From Dissulfurispira thermophila (GTDB lineage Bacteria > Nitrospirota > Thermodesulfovibrionia > Thermodesulfovibrionales > Dissulfurispiraceae), in assembly GCF_014701235.1 (NCBI RefSeq), contig NZ_AP022873.1:2294001-2358000 (forward strand): DNA of 64,000 nucleotides. Reading direction: 5' to 3'. Positions 25,595-35,812 of this stretch are shown piece by piece (position 1 is the first letter of the stretch; each line of letters starts with the position of its first letter). A program made the position numbers and the translations under genes. The notes beneath the pieces were generated by a model, which saw only the letters and a list, made by a program, of their open reading frames with translations, searched no databases and had not been told where the DNA came from.

Positions 25595-28012
25595 ATGTCG
25601 CCACAAAATACATTCATAAGCATAGAAGAAGAGATGAAGTCCAGCTACCTCGATTATGCAATGAGCGTAATTATCGGCAGGGCATTGCCAGAGGTAAGAG
25701 ATGGGCTGAAACCTGTACAAAGAAGAATATTGTATGCCATGTTCAGAGAAGGACTCCTTCCCGGTAAGAAGTATTCAAAATGTGCTGGTGTTGTTGGTGA
25801 AGTCTTAAAAAAATACCACCCGCACGGCGATACAGCAGTCTATGATGCACTCGTAAGGCTTGCCCAGGACTTTAACATGAGATACCCACTTGTAGATGGA
25901 CAGGGGAATTTTGGCTCCATAGATGGCGACCCCGCTGCTGCGTACAGATACACAGAGGCAAGGCTTGCAAAGATAGCAGAGGAACTCCTATCTGATATAG
26001 ACAAAAAAACAGTAGACTTCACTCCCAATTTTGATGAGACAACAGAAGAGCCTGTTGTCTTGCCAACAAAAATTCCAAATCTACTCATAAATGGCTCTGC
26101 TGGGATAGCCGTTGGGATGGCTACAAATATACCTCCACATAATCTTAAAGAGGTTGTAGATGGACTAATAATGCTTCTTGAAAATCCTGATATTACAATT
26201 AACGACCTGATGGCTGCAATTAAAGGTCCTGATTTTCCAACAGGTGCAATAATTTATGGTACTGGAGGAATAATTGAAGCCTATACTCACGGCAGGGGAT
26301 TAATAAAAGTAAGAGCAAAAGTAAGGATTGAGAGGGAAGCAAAAGGAGGAGACAGCATAATAATATCAGAACTTCCATATCAAGTAAATAAGGCAAGGCT
26401 TATAGAAAAAATAGCAGAACTTGTCCGTGAAAAGCGTATAGAAGGAATATCTGATATAAGAGATGAATCAGACAGAGACGGAATAAGGATAGTCATAGAA
26501 TTAAAACGAGGGGAGGTTCCGCAAATAATTCTGAATAATCTATATAAACACACCCAGATGGAATCCACATTTGGAATAATTATGTTAGCGCTTGTTAACG
26601 GACAACCCCATATACTTAATCTGAAAAGGATGCTCGGATATTTCTTACAACACAGAAGAGATGTTATTTTACGGAGAACAAGGTTTGAATTAAAAAAAGC
26701 AGAAGAAAAGGCACACATCCTTGAAGGACTGAAAATTGCCCTCGACCATTTAGACGCAATAATAACCCTCATAAGAAACTCAAAAACACCAGAGGAAGCA
26801 AAAAATGGCATGGTAACAAAATATCCTCTGACAGCAATTCAAGCACAGGCAATACTTGATATGAAACTCCAGAGATTAACAGGACTTGAAAGGGAAAAGA
26901 TTGTAAAAGACTATGAGGATACACTAAAGGAGATAGAGAGATTAAAAGAGATTTTAGGGAGTGAAAAACTCGTCTCAAAAATTATAAAAGATGAACTGTC
27001 AGAAATAAAAAACAAATATGGAGATGAAAGAAAAACAGAAATTTTAGCAGAGACGACAGAATTGACAATAGAAGACCTTATCACAGAAGAAGACATGGTC
27101 ATCACGCTTTCACACAATGGTTATATAAAAAGAAATCCACTCTCTATTTACAGAAGCCAGCGTCGCGGTGGTAAGGGTTTAACTGGAATGGAAACAAAAG
27201 AAGAGGACTATGTAGAGCAATTGTTTATAGGCTCTACGCATGACTATATGCTATTTTTCAGTAACATGGGAAGGCTTTACTGGAAAAAAATATACGAAAT
27301 ACCGGAAGCAGGAAGGACAGCAAAGGGCAAGGCACTTGTTAATCTGTTACCTATTACAGAAGGGGAAAGGATAACAACGGCACTGAATGTCAAAGACTTT
27401 AAAGAGGGATTCCTTGTTATGTTCACAAAAAATGGCATAGTCAAGAAAACAGCATTGCACGAATATAGCAATCCAAGGAGCAAAGGAATAATAGCTGTAA
27501 CTCTTGATGAAGGAGATGAACTTATTGCTGTAAAAAGGACAACAGGGAAAAATGATTTAATTATAGGCACAAAGAGCGGACTTGCTGCAAGGTTTAAGGA
27601 AGAAGATGTTAGGGATGTTGGAAGAACAGCCAGGGGTGTTATAGGAATAAGGCTGTCAAAGGGAGATGAAGTAGTGTCTGCTGATGTTATAGAAGAAAAC
27701 ACAAATCTTTTAACTGTTACAGAAAAAGGTCTCGGCAAAAGAACCAAGACAGAAGAATATCCTGTTCACGGTAGGGGAGGAAAAGGAGTTATATCCATAA
27801 AACTCACAGAAAAAAGCGGCAACGCAGTAGGACTCCTTCAGGTAAAGGACGAAGATGAAATAGTCTTGATAACAAATTCAGGGAAACTAATAAGAACAAA
27901 AGCTAACAGCATCTCTGTTCAGGGCAGAAATACACAAGGGGTCAAACTCATGGATTTAGAGGCTGATGACAGGATTGTAAGTGTAGGCAGGGTAGTAGAG
28001 GAAGATCAATAA
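25595..28012 (+). CDS. gyrA: DNA gyrase subunit A
   Basis: An 805-residue type IIA topoisomerase subunit. Seen are [43 protein letters not shown] (quinolone region), the catalytic tyrosine in [11 protein letters not shown], and a C-terminal beta-pinwheel with the GyrA box QRRGGKG near residue 520. The box distinguishes gyrase from topoisomerase IV. gyrB is not in the window. Confidence 0.96.
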   Translation: MSPQNTFISIEEEMKSSYLDYAMSVIIGRALPEVRDGLKPVQRRILYAMFREGLLPGKKYSKCAGVVGEVLKKYHPHGDTAVYDALVRLAQDFNMRYPLVDGQGNFGSIDGDPAAAYRYTEARLAKIAEELLSDIDKKTVDFTPNFDETTEEPVVLPTKIPNLLINGSAGIAVGMATNIPPHNLKEVVDGLIMLLENPDITINDLMAAIKGPDFPTGAIIYGTGGIIEAYTHGRGLIKVRAKVRIEREAKGGDSIIISELPYQVNKARLIEKIAELVREKRIEGISDIRDESDRDGIRIVIELKRGEVPQIILNNLYKHTQMESTFGIIMLALVNGQPHILNLKRMLGYFLQHRRDVILRRTRFELKKAEEKAHILEGLKIALDHLDAIITLIRNSKTPEEAKNGMVTKYPLTAIQAQAILDMKLQRLTGLEREKIVKDYEDTLKEIERLKEILGSEKLVSKIIKDELSEIKNKYGDERKTEILAETTELTIEDLITEEDMVITLSHNGYIKRNPLSIYRSQRRGGKGLTGMETKEEDYVEQLFIGSTHDYMLFFSNMGRLYWKKIYEIPEAGRTAKGKALVNLLPITEGERITTALNVKDFKEGFLVMFTKNGIVKKTALHEYSNPRSKGIIAVTLDEGDELIAVKRTTGKNDLIIGTKSGLAARFKEEDVRDVGRTARGVIGIRLSKGDEVVSADVIEENTNLLTVTEKGLGKRTKTEEYPVHGRGGKGVISIKLTEKSGNAVGLLQVKDEDEIVLITNSGKLIRTKANSISVQGRNTQGVKLMDLEADDRIVSVGRVVEEDQ

Positions 28013-28026
28013 TCCCAATAAGATAA

Positions 28027-28096
28027 ATGGAAGATGGAAGATGCAAGATGGAAGATAGAAGATGCAAGATGGAAGATGCAAGATGGAAGATGGAAA
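28027..28096 (+). repeat. Intergenic heptanucleotide array ATGGAAG (ten units)
   Basis: Ten head-to-tail units of ATGGAAG/ATGCAAG/ATAGAAG run from 28027 to 28096. Most units contain an ATG preceded by GGAAG-like purines, in all three frames in turn. The array runs into the start of a small membrane-protein gene. Confidence 0.95.
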
Positions 28097-28281
28097 AAAA
28101 TGACACCTTAATATTTATATTTATACTCGGCTTGTTTGGACTTAACTGGCCATTTCTGGAGATTTTTCATGTTAATATAACTGAATACTTATTTGCATTT
28201 TGGCTTATTTTTATAATTCTAATAGCACTTGTAGTCTCCAGGGCAGAGGACAAAAAAGATAAATTTAGAGCAAATGGGTAA
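28090..28281 (+). CDS. Small two-helix membrane protein upstream of the sensor kinase
   Basis: A 63-residue protein from the ATG at 28090. Two hydrophobic segments are seen: TLIFIFILGLFGLNWPFLEIF and ITEYLFAFWLIFIILIALVV, followed by a charged tail (SRAEDKKDKF). The frame is open upstream to 28027 through the repeat array, which would add 21 charged residues; I take the last array ATG as the start. It sits just before a symporter-type histidine kinase, which often has such a small membrane partner. Confidence 0.65.
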   Translation: MEKNDTLIFIFILGLFGLNWPFLEIFHVNITEYLFAFWLIFIILIALVVSRAEDKKDKFRANG

Positions 28282-28319
28282 ATGGGTATATGAGTTTTTA
28301 CCCATAACCTGTTTTTAAA

Positions 28320-31300
28320 ATGTTTGCATCGTATAATCTTTTCTTCATAGTCCTGTGTTATCTCCTGCTTCTCTTTGCGGTTGCATATTATGCAGAAAAA
28401 AAAGAGAAAGCTGGAAAAAGCATTGTCAACAACCCCTATATTTACTCCCTTTCACTTGCGGTCTACTGCACCTCATGGACATTCTATGGGAGTGTTGGAA
28501 AGGCTGCAACATCAGGACTCTCCTTTTTGACTACATATCTGGGTCCTACACTCATAGCTGCTATATGGCTCGTTGTGTTAAAAAAAGTTGTAAAGATAGC
28601 AAAAACAAACAGGATTACAACCATATCTGACTTCATAGGTTCAAGATACGGCAAGTCTCTCTCCCTCTCAGCTATTGTAACAATAGTTGCAGTTGTAGGA
28701 ATCGCTCCATATCTTGGATTACAAATAAAGGCAATCATAAGCACATTCACAATAATATCAGGTGAGGCAAAAGGTAGTTCTGCTGCTGGGCTGTTCATTA
28801 CATTAATACTCGGCATTTTTGCAATCATGTTCGGTGCCAGACGACTCGACTCATCAGAAAGGCACGGAGGTCTTGTCTTTGCCATTGCATTTGAGTCTAT
28901 TGTAAAACTAATTGCATTTATCATCGTAGGCATTTTTGTTACTTATGGGTTGTTTAAAGGATTTGGTGACATATTCGACAAGATCAAGGATTCTGAGTAC
29001 TCTGTTTTGCTCTTCCTCGGAACAGGAACAGGAACAGATTATTCTGAATGGTTTGCCCTCCTTTTTCTCTCAATGATGGCTATCATGTTTCTGCCGAGAC
29101 AATTCCAGATGGCTGTTGTTGAAAACTATGACGAATCCCACATAACAAAAGCTGCTTGGCTATTTCCACTATATCTTCTTCTGATGAACATATTTGTATT
29201 GCCCATTGCTTTTGGGGGCTTACTCCTTGGAGGTGCAGGGAAAGACGCAGATTATTTTGTCCTTACCCTACCCCTGAATTACGGAAAACAATATCTTTCT
29301 CTCTTGGCTTTTATAGGTGGTTTTTCTGCTGCAACGGGTATGATAATTGTTGAGGCATTAGCATTGAGCACAATGGTGATGAATAGCATAATCACGCCTG
29401 CTCTTCTAAATTTCCATAATGCCCCCAAATTTCCTATTATTATTTTGAATATAAAGAGACTTATAATCCTTGGCATTATTTTTCTCGGCTACTTTTTTGC
29501 CATATCAATTGGGGAATTTTATAGTCTCGTGGATATGGGTCTCAAGTCCTTTGAGGCTGTAACACTATTTGCACCTGCTTTTCTTCTTGGACTCTATTGG
29601 AAAAAAGGCACAAAGGCAGGTGCAATAACAGGCATTACTGTAGGCTTTGTAGTATGGTTCTACACTCTCATAATACCTGCTCTCATTAAGGCAGGAATTA
29701 TAAAAAATATAGGGCTTATTGGATCCATGATTGATTCTAAAATGCTTAATCCCATAAGTCTCTTTGGAATAAAAGGGCTTGGAAAGTGGGGAAATTCCTT
29801 GTTTTGGAGCATGTTGTTTAATTTGATGTTTTATATCGGCATATCTATCTTCACAAAGCAATCAAAGGATGAGGAAATACAATCCCTCATATTTGTAGAA
29901 TCTTATGAGAAAGCAAAAACCCTCGCACATAGTAGCTCATATACTGTCTCTGATATAGAAGATATACTCGCCCAATATTTGGGTAAGCATGAAGCAAAGG
30001 AAGCAATACGAATCTTTTTGCTGAAAAAGAAAAGAAAACAAGATGAGCTAACATCAAAGGAACTCTTTGAGTTAAGAAATGAAGCAGAAAAAATACTATC
30101 AGGAGCGATTGGCTCATCTATAGCAGCTATCATATTCGAAAACAAACTCGTTCTCACAGAAAAGGAAAGAGGTGAACTTTCCCAGTCTATAAAGCACATA
30201 ACTGAAAATCTAAGGCTCTCCCGCCAGGAACTGGCAGATGCAAACAGGGAACTCTCATATCTAAAAGAGTTTAGCGAGAATATCATAGAAAGTGCACCCA
30301 TAGGCATTACCACTGTTGATTCATTGCTAAGGGTTAGATACTGGAACAAAGAAATGGAAATAATTACAGGAATTAAAAAATCAGATGCATTTAACAACTC
30401 CCTAATCCTTCTGCTTCCGTGGATTCCTGGCAATGCCCTTTTAGAAAACGAACCAAAAGAAATTGTATTCCATACGCCATCGCATCAGATATTTAAGATA
30501 AATATCAGTCCGTTTAAAGATCCATCAGGTTATCTTGCTGGCGGATATATAGTCATTCTTGAAGACATAACAGAAAAGAAAAAAATGGAGGAACAACTAT
30601 TTCAGACATCTAAATTAGCCAGCATAGGCAAATTAACGGCTGGTATTTCACATGAGATCGGCAATCCACTTGCATCAATATCTTCTCTTGTGCAAGAACT
30701 CATGTTGCTAAATTTAGACCATACAGCCACTATTCAGTCTTCAATAACTTTAGGAAAAGAATTTGACAATAGCGAAATAGACTTCATAAATGAATCTCTA
30801 AAGACTATAAATAGCCATATAGAGCGCATTGCAAGAATAGTCCGCAGTCTTGGAGATTTCGCAAGAATATCATCAACAGAAAAAACCGCTTCAAATATAT
30901 CAGAAATATTAGATCGCACAATCAACTTAGTAAAATACGACAAAAGGTTCAAAAATATACACCTCGACATAGAAATAGGAGATATCCCAAGATTGATAGT
31001 TAATCCTGACCAAATACAACAGGTATTCCTGAACCTGATTCTTAATGCACTTGATGCTATGCCAGAAGGCGGAAGGTTGTACATCAAAATAAAAAAAGCA
31101 GGGAATTTTATAGAGCTTATTTTCCATGACACTGGTGTCGGAATAGACGAATCTGTAATGGATAAGATATTCGACCCATTCTTTACCACAAAGCCATTTG
31201 GGAAAGGCACGGGATTAGGCTTAAGCATCTGCTATGGTATAATCAGAGAGCACAACGGCACAATTACTGCAAAAAGCAAAAAGGGAGAGGGAACAACTTT

Positions 31301-31322
31301 TGTCATAAAGTTGCCAATATAA
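28320..31322 (+). CDS. Sodium:solute-symporter-type sensor histidine kinase (CbrA-like)
   Basis: A 1000-residue hybrid. The first 500 residues form about 13 transmembrane helices of the SSS transporter family (YSLSLAVYCTSWTFYGSVGKAA, MAIMFLPRQFQMAVVEN). A coiled-coil linker and a PAS domain (IIESAPIGITTVDSLLRVRYWN) follow. The HisKA box is SHEIGNPLASISSL near 776, and the ATPase domain has NLILNALDAMPEGG, DTGVGI and GKGTGLGLSI. The input domain may sense or transport a small organic solute. It is five bases from its response regulator. Confidence 0.93.
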   Translation: MFASYNLFFIVLCYLLLLFAVAYYAEKKEKAGKSIVNNPYIYSLSLAVYCTSWTFYGSVGKAATSGLSFLTTYLGPTLIAAIWLVVLKKVVKIAKTNRITTISDFIGSRYGKSLSLSAIVTIVAVVGIAPYLGLQIKAIISTFTIISGEAKGSSAAGLFITLILGIFAIMFGARRLDSSERHGGLVFAIAFESIVKLIAFIIVGIFVTYGLFKGFGDIFDKIKDSEYSVLLFLGTGTGTDYSEWFALLFLSMMAIMFLPRQFQMAVVENYDESHITKAAWLFPLYLLLMNIFVLPIAFGGLLLGGAGKDADYFVLTLPLNYGKQYLSLLAFIGGFSAATGMIIVEALALSTMVMNSIITPALLNFHNAPKFPIIILNIKRLIILGIIFLGYFFAISIGEFYSLVDMGLKSFEAVTLFAPAFLLGLYWKKGTKAGAITGITVGFVVWFYTLIIPALIKAGIIKNIGLIGSMIDSKMLNPISLFGIKGLGKWGNSLFWSMLFNLMFYIGISIFTKQSKDEEIQSLIFVESYEKAKTLAHSSSYTVSDIEDILAQYLGKHEAKEAIRIFLLKKKRKQDELTSKELFELRNEAEKILSGAIGSSIAAIIFENKLVLTEKERGELSQSIKHITENLRLSRQELADANRELSYLKEFSENIIESAPIGITTVDSLLRVRYWNKEMEIITGIKKSDAFNNSLILLLPWIPGNALLENEPKEIVFHTPSHQIFKINISPFKDPSGYLAGGYIVILEDITEKKKMEEQLFQTSKLASIGKLTAGISHEIGNPLASISSLVQELMLLNLDHTATIQSSITLGKEFDNSEIDFINESLKTINSHIERIARIVRSLGDFARISSTEKTASNISEILDRTINLVKYDKRFKNIHLDIEIGDIPRLIVNPDQIQQVFLNLILNALDAMPEGGRLYIKIKKAGNFIELIFHDTGVGIDESVMDKIFDPFFTTKPFGKGTGLGLSICYGIIREHNGTITAKSKKGEGTTFVIKLPI

Positions 31323-31326
31323 TCTA

Positions 31327-32673
31327 ATGGCTGAAAGAATACTAATAGTTGAAGACGAAGAGACCTTATGTGCCTCTTTAAAGAGGGTATTTCTAAGAGA
31401 TGGTTATGAAGTTGAAACAGCAGATAATGCAGAGTTAGCATTAGAAATCCTCGATAAAGATATATATGATATAGTAATCACAGACATCATTCTGCCGGGA
31501 ATCAATGGCATCGAACTCCTCAAAAGAATAAAAGAAAAATTCCCTGAGCATGTTGTAATAATAATCACAGCCTATGCCTCCTTAGAAACTGCTGTTGAAG
31601 CCCTCAGAGCAGGTGCTTACGATTATGTGGTAAAACCAATCATACATGAAGAGATAAAACAGATTGTAAAAAATGCACTTAGGCAAAAGTCTCTTCATGT
31701 AGAAAACATCTTGCTAAAGAAACAAATAAAAAGACATTATGACTTCAGTAAAATAATAGGTGAAAGCAATATAATGCAGCAAATAATCAATGAGGTTAAA
31801 AAAATTTCAGATGCGAGAAGCAATGTGCTTTTACTTGGAGAGACAGGCACAGGAAAAGAACTCATTGCAAGGGCAATACACTTTAACAGCAATAGGGCAG
31901 ATAAACCCTTTCTCCCAATAAATTGTAGTGCCATTCCTGAAAATCTTCTTGAATCAGAGCTCTTTGGTCATGTAAAGGGTGCCTTTACAGGTGCGATAAC
32001 ATCTAAAAAAGGGCTTTTCGAGGAGGCAAATGGAGGCACTATATTTCTTGACGAGATAGGAGATCTAAGCCCAAGTCTTCAATCAAAACTCCTAAGAGCG
32101 ATTGAGGACCACGAGATAAGGCCAGTAGGCGGAACACAGGGTATTAAGGTCAATATAAGATTTATATCTGCTACAAATAAAAATATAGAAGATGCTGTGA
32201 AATACGGTAGTTTCAGAGAAGACCTCTTTTATCGGATAAATGTAATTACGATAAAACTTCCTCCTTTGAGAGAAAGGAGGGAAGACATAGATCTACTGGC
32301 AAAATATTTTTTGCAGAAATATTCCAGTGAACTCGGCAAGCCCATTAATAGTATAGATAAAGAAGCACTGGAAATGCTCAAGACATATCACTGGCCCGGC
32401 AATATCAGAGAACTGCAAAACATAATAGAAAGGGCTATTCTTATAGCAGAAAATGGAATTATAAAGGCAGAGCATTTACCCGATGGCATAAAAGCAAAGG
32501 ACCCATTCACACTTTCAGCTATTAATGATAAACTCTCTATAGAAGACTACACAAAGAAATTTATACAGAGATACCAAAATGAATTTAATGAGCAGCAACT
32601 TGCAGATATGCTCGGGATCACGAGAAAGTCACTCTGGGAAAAGAGGAAGAAATGGGGAATAACGAGGGAATAA
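31327..32673 (+). CDS. NtrC-family sigma-54-dependent response regulator
   Basis: A 448-residue regulator. The receiver has the phospho-acceptor Asp53 (DIVITDIILPG) and Lys in DYVVKP. The AAA+ domain shows Walker A GETGTGKE, the sigma-54 contact GAFTGA, and Walker B GGTIFLDEIGDL. A Fis-type helix-turn-helix ends the protein (QQLADMLGITRKSLWEKRKKW). It forms a two-component pair with the preceding kinase, and its 3' end overlaps the formate dehydrogenase start by 22 bases, so this operon may be a target. Confidence 0.95.
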   Translation: MAERILIVEDEETLCASLKRVFLRDGYEVETADNAELALEILDKDIYDIVITDIILPGINGIELLKRIKEKFPEHVVIIITAYASLETAVEALRAGAYDYVVKPIIHEEIKQIVKNALRQKSLHVENILLKKQIKRHYDFSKIIGESNIMQQIINEVKKISDARSNVLLLGETGTGKELIARAIHFNSNRADKPFLPINCSAIPENLLESELFGHVKGAFTGAITSKKGLFEEANGGTIFLDEIGDLSPSLQSKLLRAIEDHEIRPVGGTQGIKVNIRFISATNKNIEDAVKYGSFREDLFYRINVITIKLPPLRERREDIDLLAKYFLQKYSSELGKPINSIDKEALEMLKTYHWPGNIRELQNIIERAILIAENGIIKAEHLPDGIKAKDPFTLSAINDKLSIEDYTKKFIQRYQNEFNEQQLADMLGITRKSLWEKRKKWGITRE

Positions 32674-34760
32674 GAAAAATCCTCACTGTCTGCCCATATT
32701 GTGGGTGCGGATGTGGTCTCTACCTCCATGTAGAAAATGGAAAGATTACAGGTGTATCTCCCAGCAGATCCCATCCTGTAAACAAGGGAAGCCTGTGCGT
32801 AAAAGGCTGGAATGCCTATGAGTTCATTGCGCACCCTGACAGACTGAAATATCCGATGATAAAGCAGAATGGAGCATTTAAAAGGGCATCATGGGATGAT
32901 ACCCTCAATTTTGTAGCAACGCGCCTTGATGAAATAAAAAAGAAATATGGCCCTGACTCCATAGGCATCCTCAGTTCAGCAAAATGCACAAATGAAGAAA
33001 ACTATCTTATGATGAAATTTGCAAGGGCAGTTATAGGAACAAACAACATAGACCACTGTGCAAGACTATGTCATTCATCAACAGTAGGAGGGCTTGCAGC
33101 AGCATTTGGTTCAGGAGCAATGACAAACTCTATAGACGAGATCTCTCATGCAAAAGTACTATTTGTAATAGGTTCCAATACAACAGAACAGCATCCAATG
33201 ATAGCAATGCACATGCTCGAAGCTGTTGATAGAGGTGCAACATTAATAGTGGCAGACCCAAGAAGGACAAAAATTGCAGAATTTGCCCATATACATCTCA
33301 GGCAGAAGAGCGGCACAGATGTTGCCCTTCTTATGGGAATAATGAATGTTATAGTAAACGAAGGGCTTGTGGACATAGATTTTGTGAGAAGAAGAACAGA
33401 AAACTTTGATGCATTTGAAAATGTCCTGAGACGATATCCGCCTTCTGTTGTTGAAGGCATCACAGGTGTCAGGGAATACGATATAAGGAGAGTTGCAAGA
33501 ATATATGCTATGGAAAAACGTTCCATGCTCTTTTATGCAATGGGCATCACACAGCATATAACAGGCACTGATAATGTAAGGGCATGTGCCAACCTCGTAA
33601 TGCTCACGGGACACATAGGATTACCAATGTCAGGCCTCAATCCTTTGAGAGGGCAGAACAATGTTCAGGGTGCATGCGACATGGGTGCGCTGCCAAATGT
33701 TTATTCAGGCTACCAGACAGTAACGGACCCAAGGGTAAGAAAAAAGTTCCAAATGGCATGGAAACGAAAACTTCCTCAAAACCCGGGTCTCACATTGATG
33801 GAAATGATGGAAAAGGCATATGTCGGCAGCCTAAAGGCAATGTACATAATGGGAGAAAATCCTCTAATCTCAGACCCAGACCTTAACCTTTTAAGGAAGG
33901 CTCTGGAAAGGCTCGATTTTCTGGTGGTTCAGGATATATTCCCAAATGAGACATCAGAGCATGCAGATGCAATACTGCCTGCATCATCTTATGCTGAAAA
34001 GGATGGGACATTTACAAATACAGAAAGAAGGGTTCAACTCATCAGAAAGGCCATAGAACCAATAGGGGAATCAAAGCCAGACTGGGAGATTATCTGCGAA
34101 CTCTCAAACAAGATGGGATATAAGATGAATTATAGGGGAACTTATGAAATAATGGAAGAAATAGCCCTGCTGACACCTTCTTATGGCGGCATACTGCATC
34201 ACAGGCTATCTGACGGATTTGGTTTGCAATGGCCATGCAATGACATAAAGCATACAGGGACGCAATACCTACACAGAAAAAAGTTTGCAAGGGGTCTCGG
34301 CACATTTATTACAGTGGACTTCATGCCTCCTGATGAGCCTCCAGACAGTGAATACCCATTCCTGCTTACAACAGGTAGAATCTATTTTCGTTATCACACA
34401 GCAACAATGTGCAAAAGAACTGCTGTGCTCGAGAGAGAAGAACCTGAATCCTTTATAGAGATAAATCCTGATGATGCTGAAAGATTGGGTATAAGGAATA
34501 GATCTATGGTCAAGGTGAGTTCAAGAAGAGGCGAAATTGAGATCAAGGCATGTGTTACCAATAAAACACCAGAAGGCATTGTCTTTATACCATTCCATTT
34601 CAGAGAATCTGCCGCGAATATCCTCACCAATCCAGCAACAGACCCTTCTGCAAAGATACCTGAATATAAGGTGTGTGCTGTGAAAGTAGAACCCCTTCAC
34701 AGACCACAAAAAATAAGGAGGATTCCATCTGTAGATCTTGAGGCATTGAGGATTACATGA
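32652..34760 (+). CDS. Molybdopterin formate dehydrogenase catalytic subunit, FdhF-like with cysteine at the metal
   Basis: A 702-residue molybdenum/tungsten bis-MGD enzyme. The N-terminal 4Fe-4S ligands are in CPYCGCGCG and GSLCVKGW. The metal ligand is Cys140 in ARLCHSSTV, where E. coli FdhF has selenocysteine 140, followed by His141. MGD contacts appear in GSNTTEQHP, QNNVQGACDMGALPN and GENPLISDPD. It oxidises formate or reduces CO2. It is co-transcribed with two electron-transfer genes whose starts overlap, which implies a soluble formate:NAD(P) or ferredoxin complex. Confidence 0.88.
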   Translation: MGNNEGIRKILTVCPYCGCGCGLYLHVENGKITGVSPSRSHPVNKGSLCVKGWNAYEFIAHPDRLKYPMIKQNGAFKRASWDDTLNFVATRLDEIKKKYGPDSIGILSSAKCTNEENYLMMKFARAVIGTNNIDHCARLCHSSTVGGLAAAFGSGAMTNSIDEISHAKVLFVIGSNTTEQHPMIAMHMLEAVDRGATLIVADPRRTKIAEFAHIHLRQKSGTDVALLMGIMNVIVNEGLVDIDFVRRRTENFDAFENVLRRYPPSVVEGITGVREYDIRRVARIYAMEKRSMLFYAMGITQHITGTDNVRACANLVMLTGHIGLPMSGLNPLRGQNNVQGACDMGALPNVYSGYQTVTDPRVRKKFQMAWKRKLPQNPGLTLMEMMEKAYVGSLKAMYIMGENPLISDPDLNLLRKALERLDFLVVQDIFPNETSEHADAILPASSYAEKDGTFTNTERRVQLIRKAIEPIGESKPDWEIICELSNKMGYKMNYRGTYEIMEEIALLTPSYGGILHHRLSDGFGLQWPCNDIKHTGTQYLHRKKFARGLGTFITVDFMPPDEPPDSEYPFLLTTGRIYFRYHTATMCKRTAVLEREEPESFIEINPDDAERLGIRNRSMVKVSSRRGEIEIKACVTNKTPEGIVFIPFHFRESAANILTNPATDPSAKIPEYKVCAVKVEPLHRPQKIRRIPSVDLEALRIT

Positions 34761-35812
34761 AAGAAGAATTCATACTCAATAAAAATCATCTCTCATATTG
34801 GTTGAGACAAATCAGAAAAAATAGAGAACTTATCGGCCCTATGATAAATGGCGGTAATGATATAGTCTTTAAGAGCGTGGAAAAAATACACGAGATTGCA
34901 CTTAACTGCACTGCATCTCTGCCATCTCCAAAAGAATTCCTCTTTCCACAATATGAACCAATGCTCAAAATGCATCACCCATCAAGTATTAATCGTCAAG
35001 AAATAATAGACCTCTCAGACAAAACTAAAAGGGTCATATTCGGCGTGAGGTCATGCGACATCTCTGCACTCGCATTATTAGATAAATTCTATCTTGAAGG
35101 CTATAAAGACCCTTACTATTCAGAGAGAAGAAAAAACACCATTTTCATATCAATTGTGTGCAATAATCCTGACCCTACATGTTTCTGCATAGGATTAAAA
35201 ACAGGGCCTTATTTAGAAAATGGTTTTGACATACAGATCACAGACTTGGGCGATAGATACTTTTTACAGGCAGACTCACAAGAAGGCAAAAAAGCAGTAA
35301 GGTCAATGTCATTTCTTTTTAGCAGACCTAAAAAAGCAGATTACGAAGATCAGTATGAGGTATTTCTCAGTTCAAAGGCAAGATTTCATAAAAGAATAAA
35401 TTTAGAGGGTATAAGGCAGATAATTCTTTCAGGAAAAATAAGAGATGATTTCTGGCAGCATGTCTCGGAAAGGTGTTTTGAATGTGGGGGCTGTGTATAT
35501 GAATGCCCTCTTTGCACATGCTTTACTGTAATAGATAGGCAATACAGCGGCAGCACTGAAAGAATAAGGCTGTGGGATACATGCATGTTCAAAGGGTTTA
35601 CACGAATGACAGGAGGAGTACTGCCCAACGAAAAAATGGTCAAAAGGACAAAGAGGTGGTATTACCATAAATTGATTTATTATCCAGAAACATTGGGCAG
35701 TTTTGGATGTGTTGGGTGTGGAAGATGCACTATAACATGCCCTGGAAAAATTGATATGGCATCCACTGCAGCAAAATTAAAAAGTCTTGCCATAATAGAT
35801 GGGGAGTTATAA
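34757..35812 (+). CDS. 4Fe-4S electron-transfer subunit, sulfhydrogenase-beta/AsrA-like
   Basis: A 351-residue protein of the HydB/AsrA type. The N-terminal two thirds are characteristic (VIFGVRSCDISALALLDKFY, ISIVCNNPDPTCFC). The C-terminus has two cluster motifs: CFECGGCVYECPLCTC and CVGCGRCTITCPGKID. Such subunits connect a catalytic subunit to an FAD/NAD(P) subunit. The ATG overlaps the FdhF-like stop and its stop shares one base with the next start, so the three probably form one complex. Confidence 0.85.
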   Translation: MKEEFILNKNHLSYWLRQIRKNRELIGPMINGGNDIVFKSVEKIHEIALNCTASLPSPKEFLFPQYEPMLKMHHPSSINRQEIIDLSDKTKRVIFGVRSCDISALALLDKFYLEGYKDPYYSERRKNTIFISIVCNNPDPTCFCIGLKTGPYLENGFDIQITDLGDRYFLQADSQEGKKAVRSMSFLFSRPKKADYEDQYEVFLSSKARFHKRINLEGIRQIILSGKIRDDFWQHVSERCFECGGCVYECPLCTCFTVIDRQYSGSTERIRLWDTCMFKGFTRMTGGVLPNEKMVKRTKRWYYHKLIYYPETLGSFGCVGCGRCTITCPGKIDMASTAAKLKSLAIIDGEL

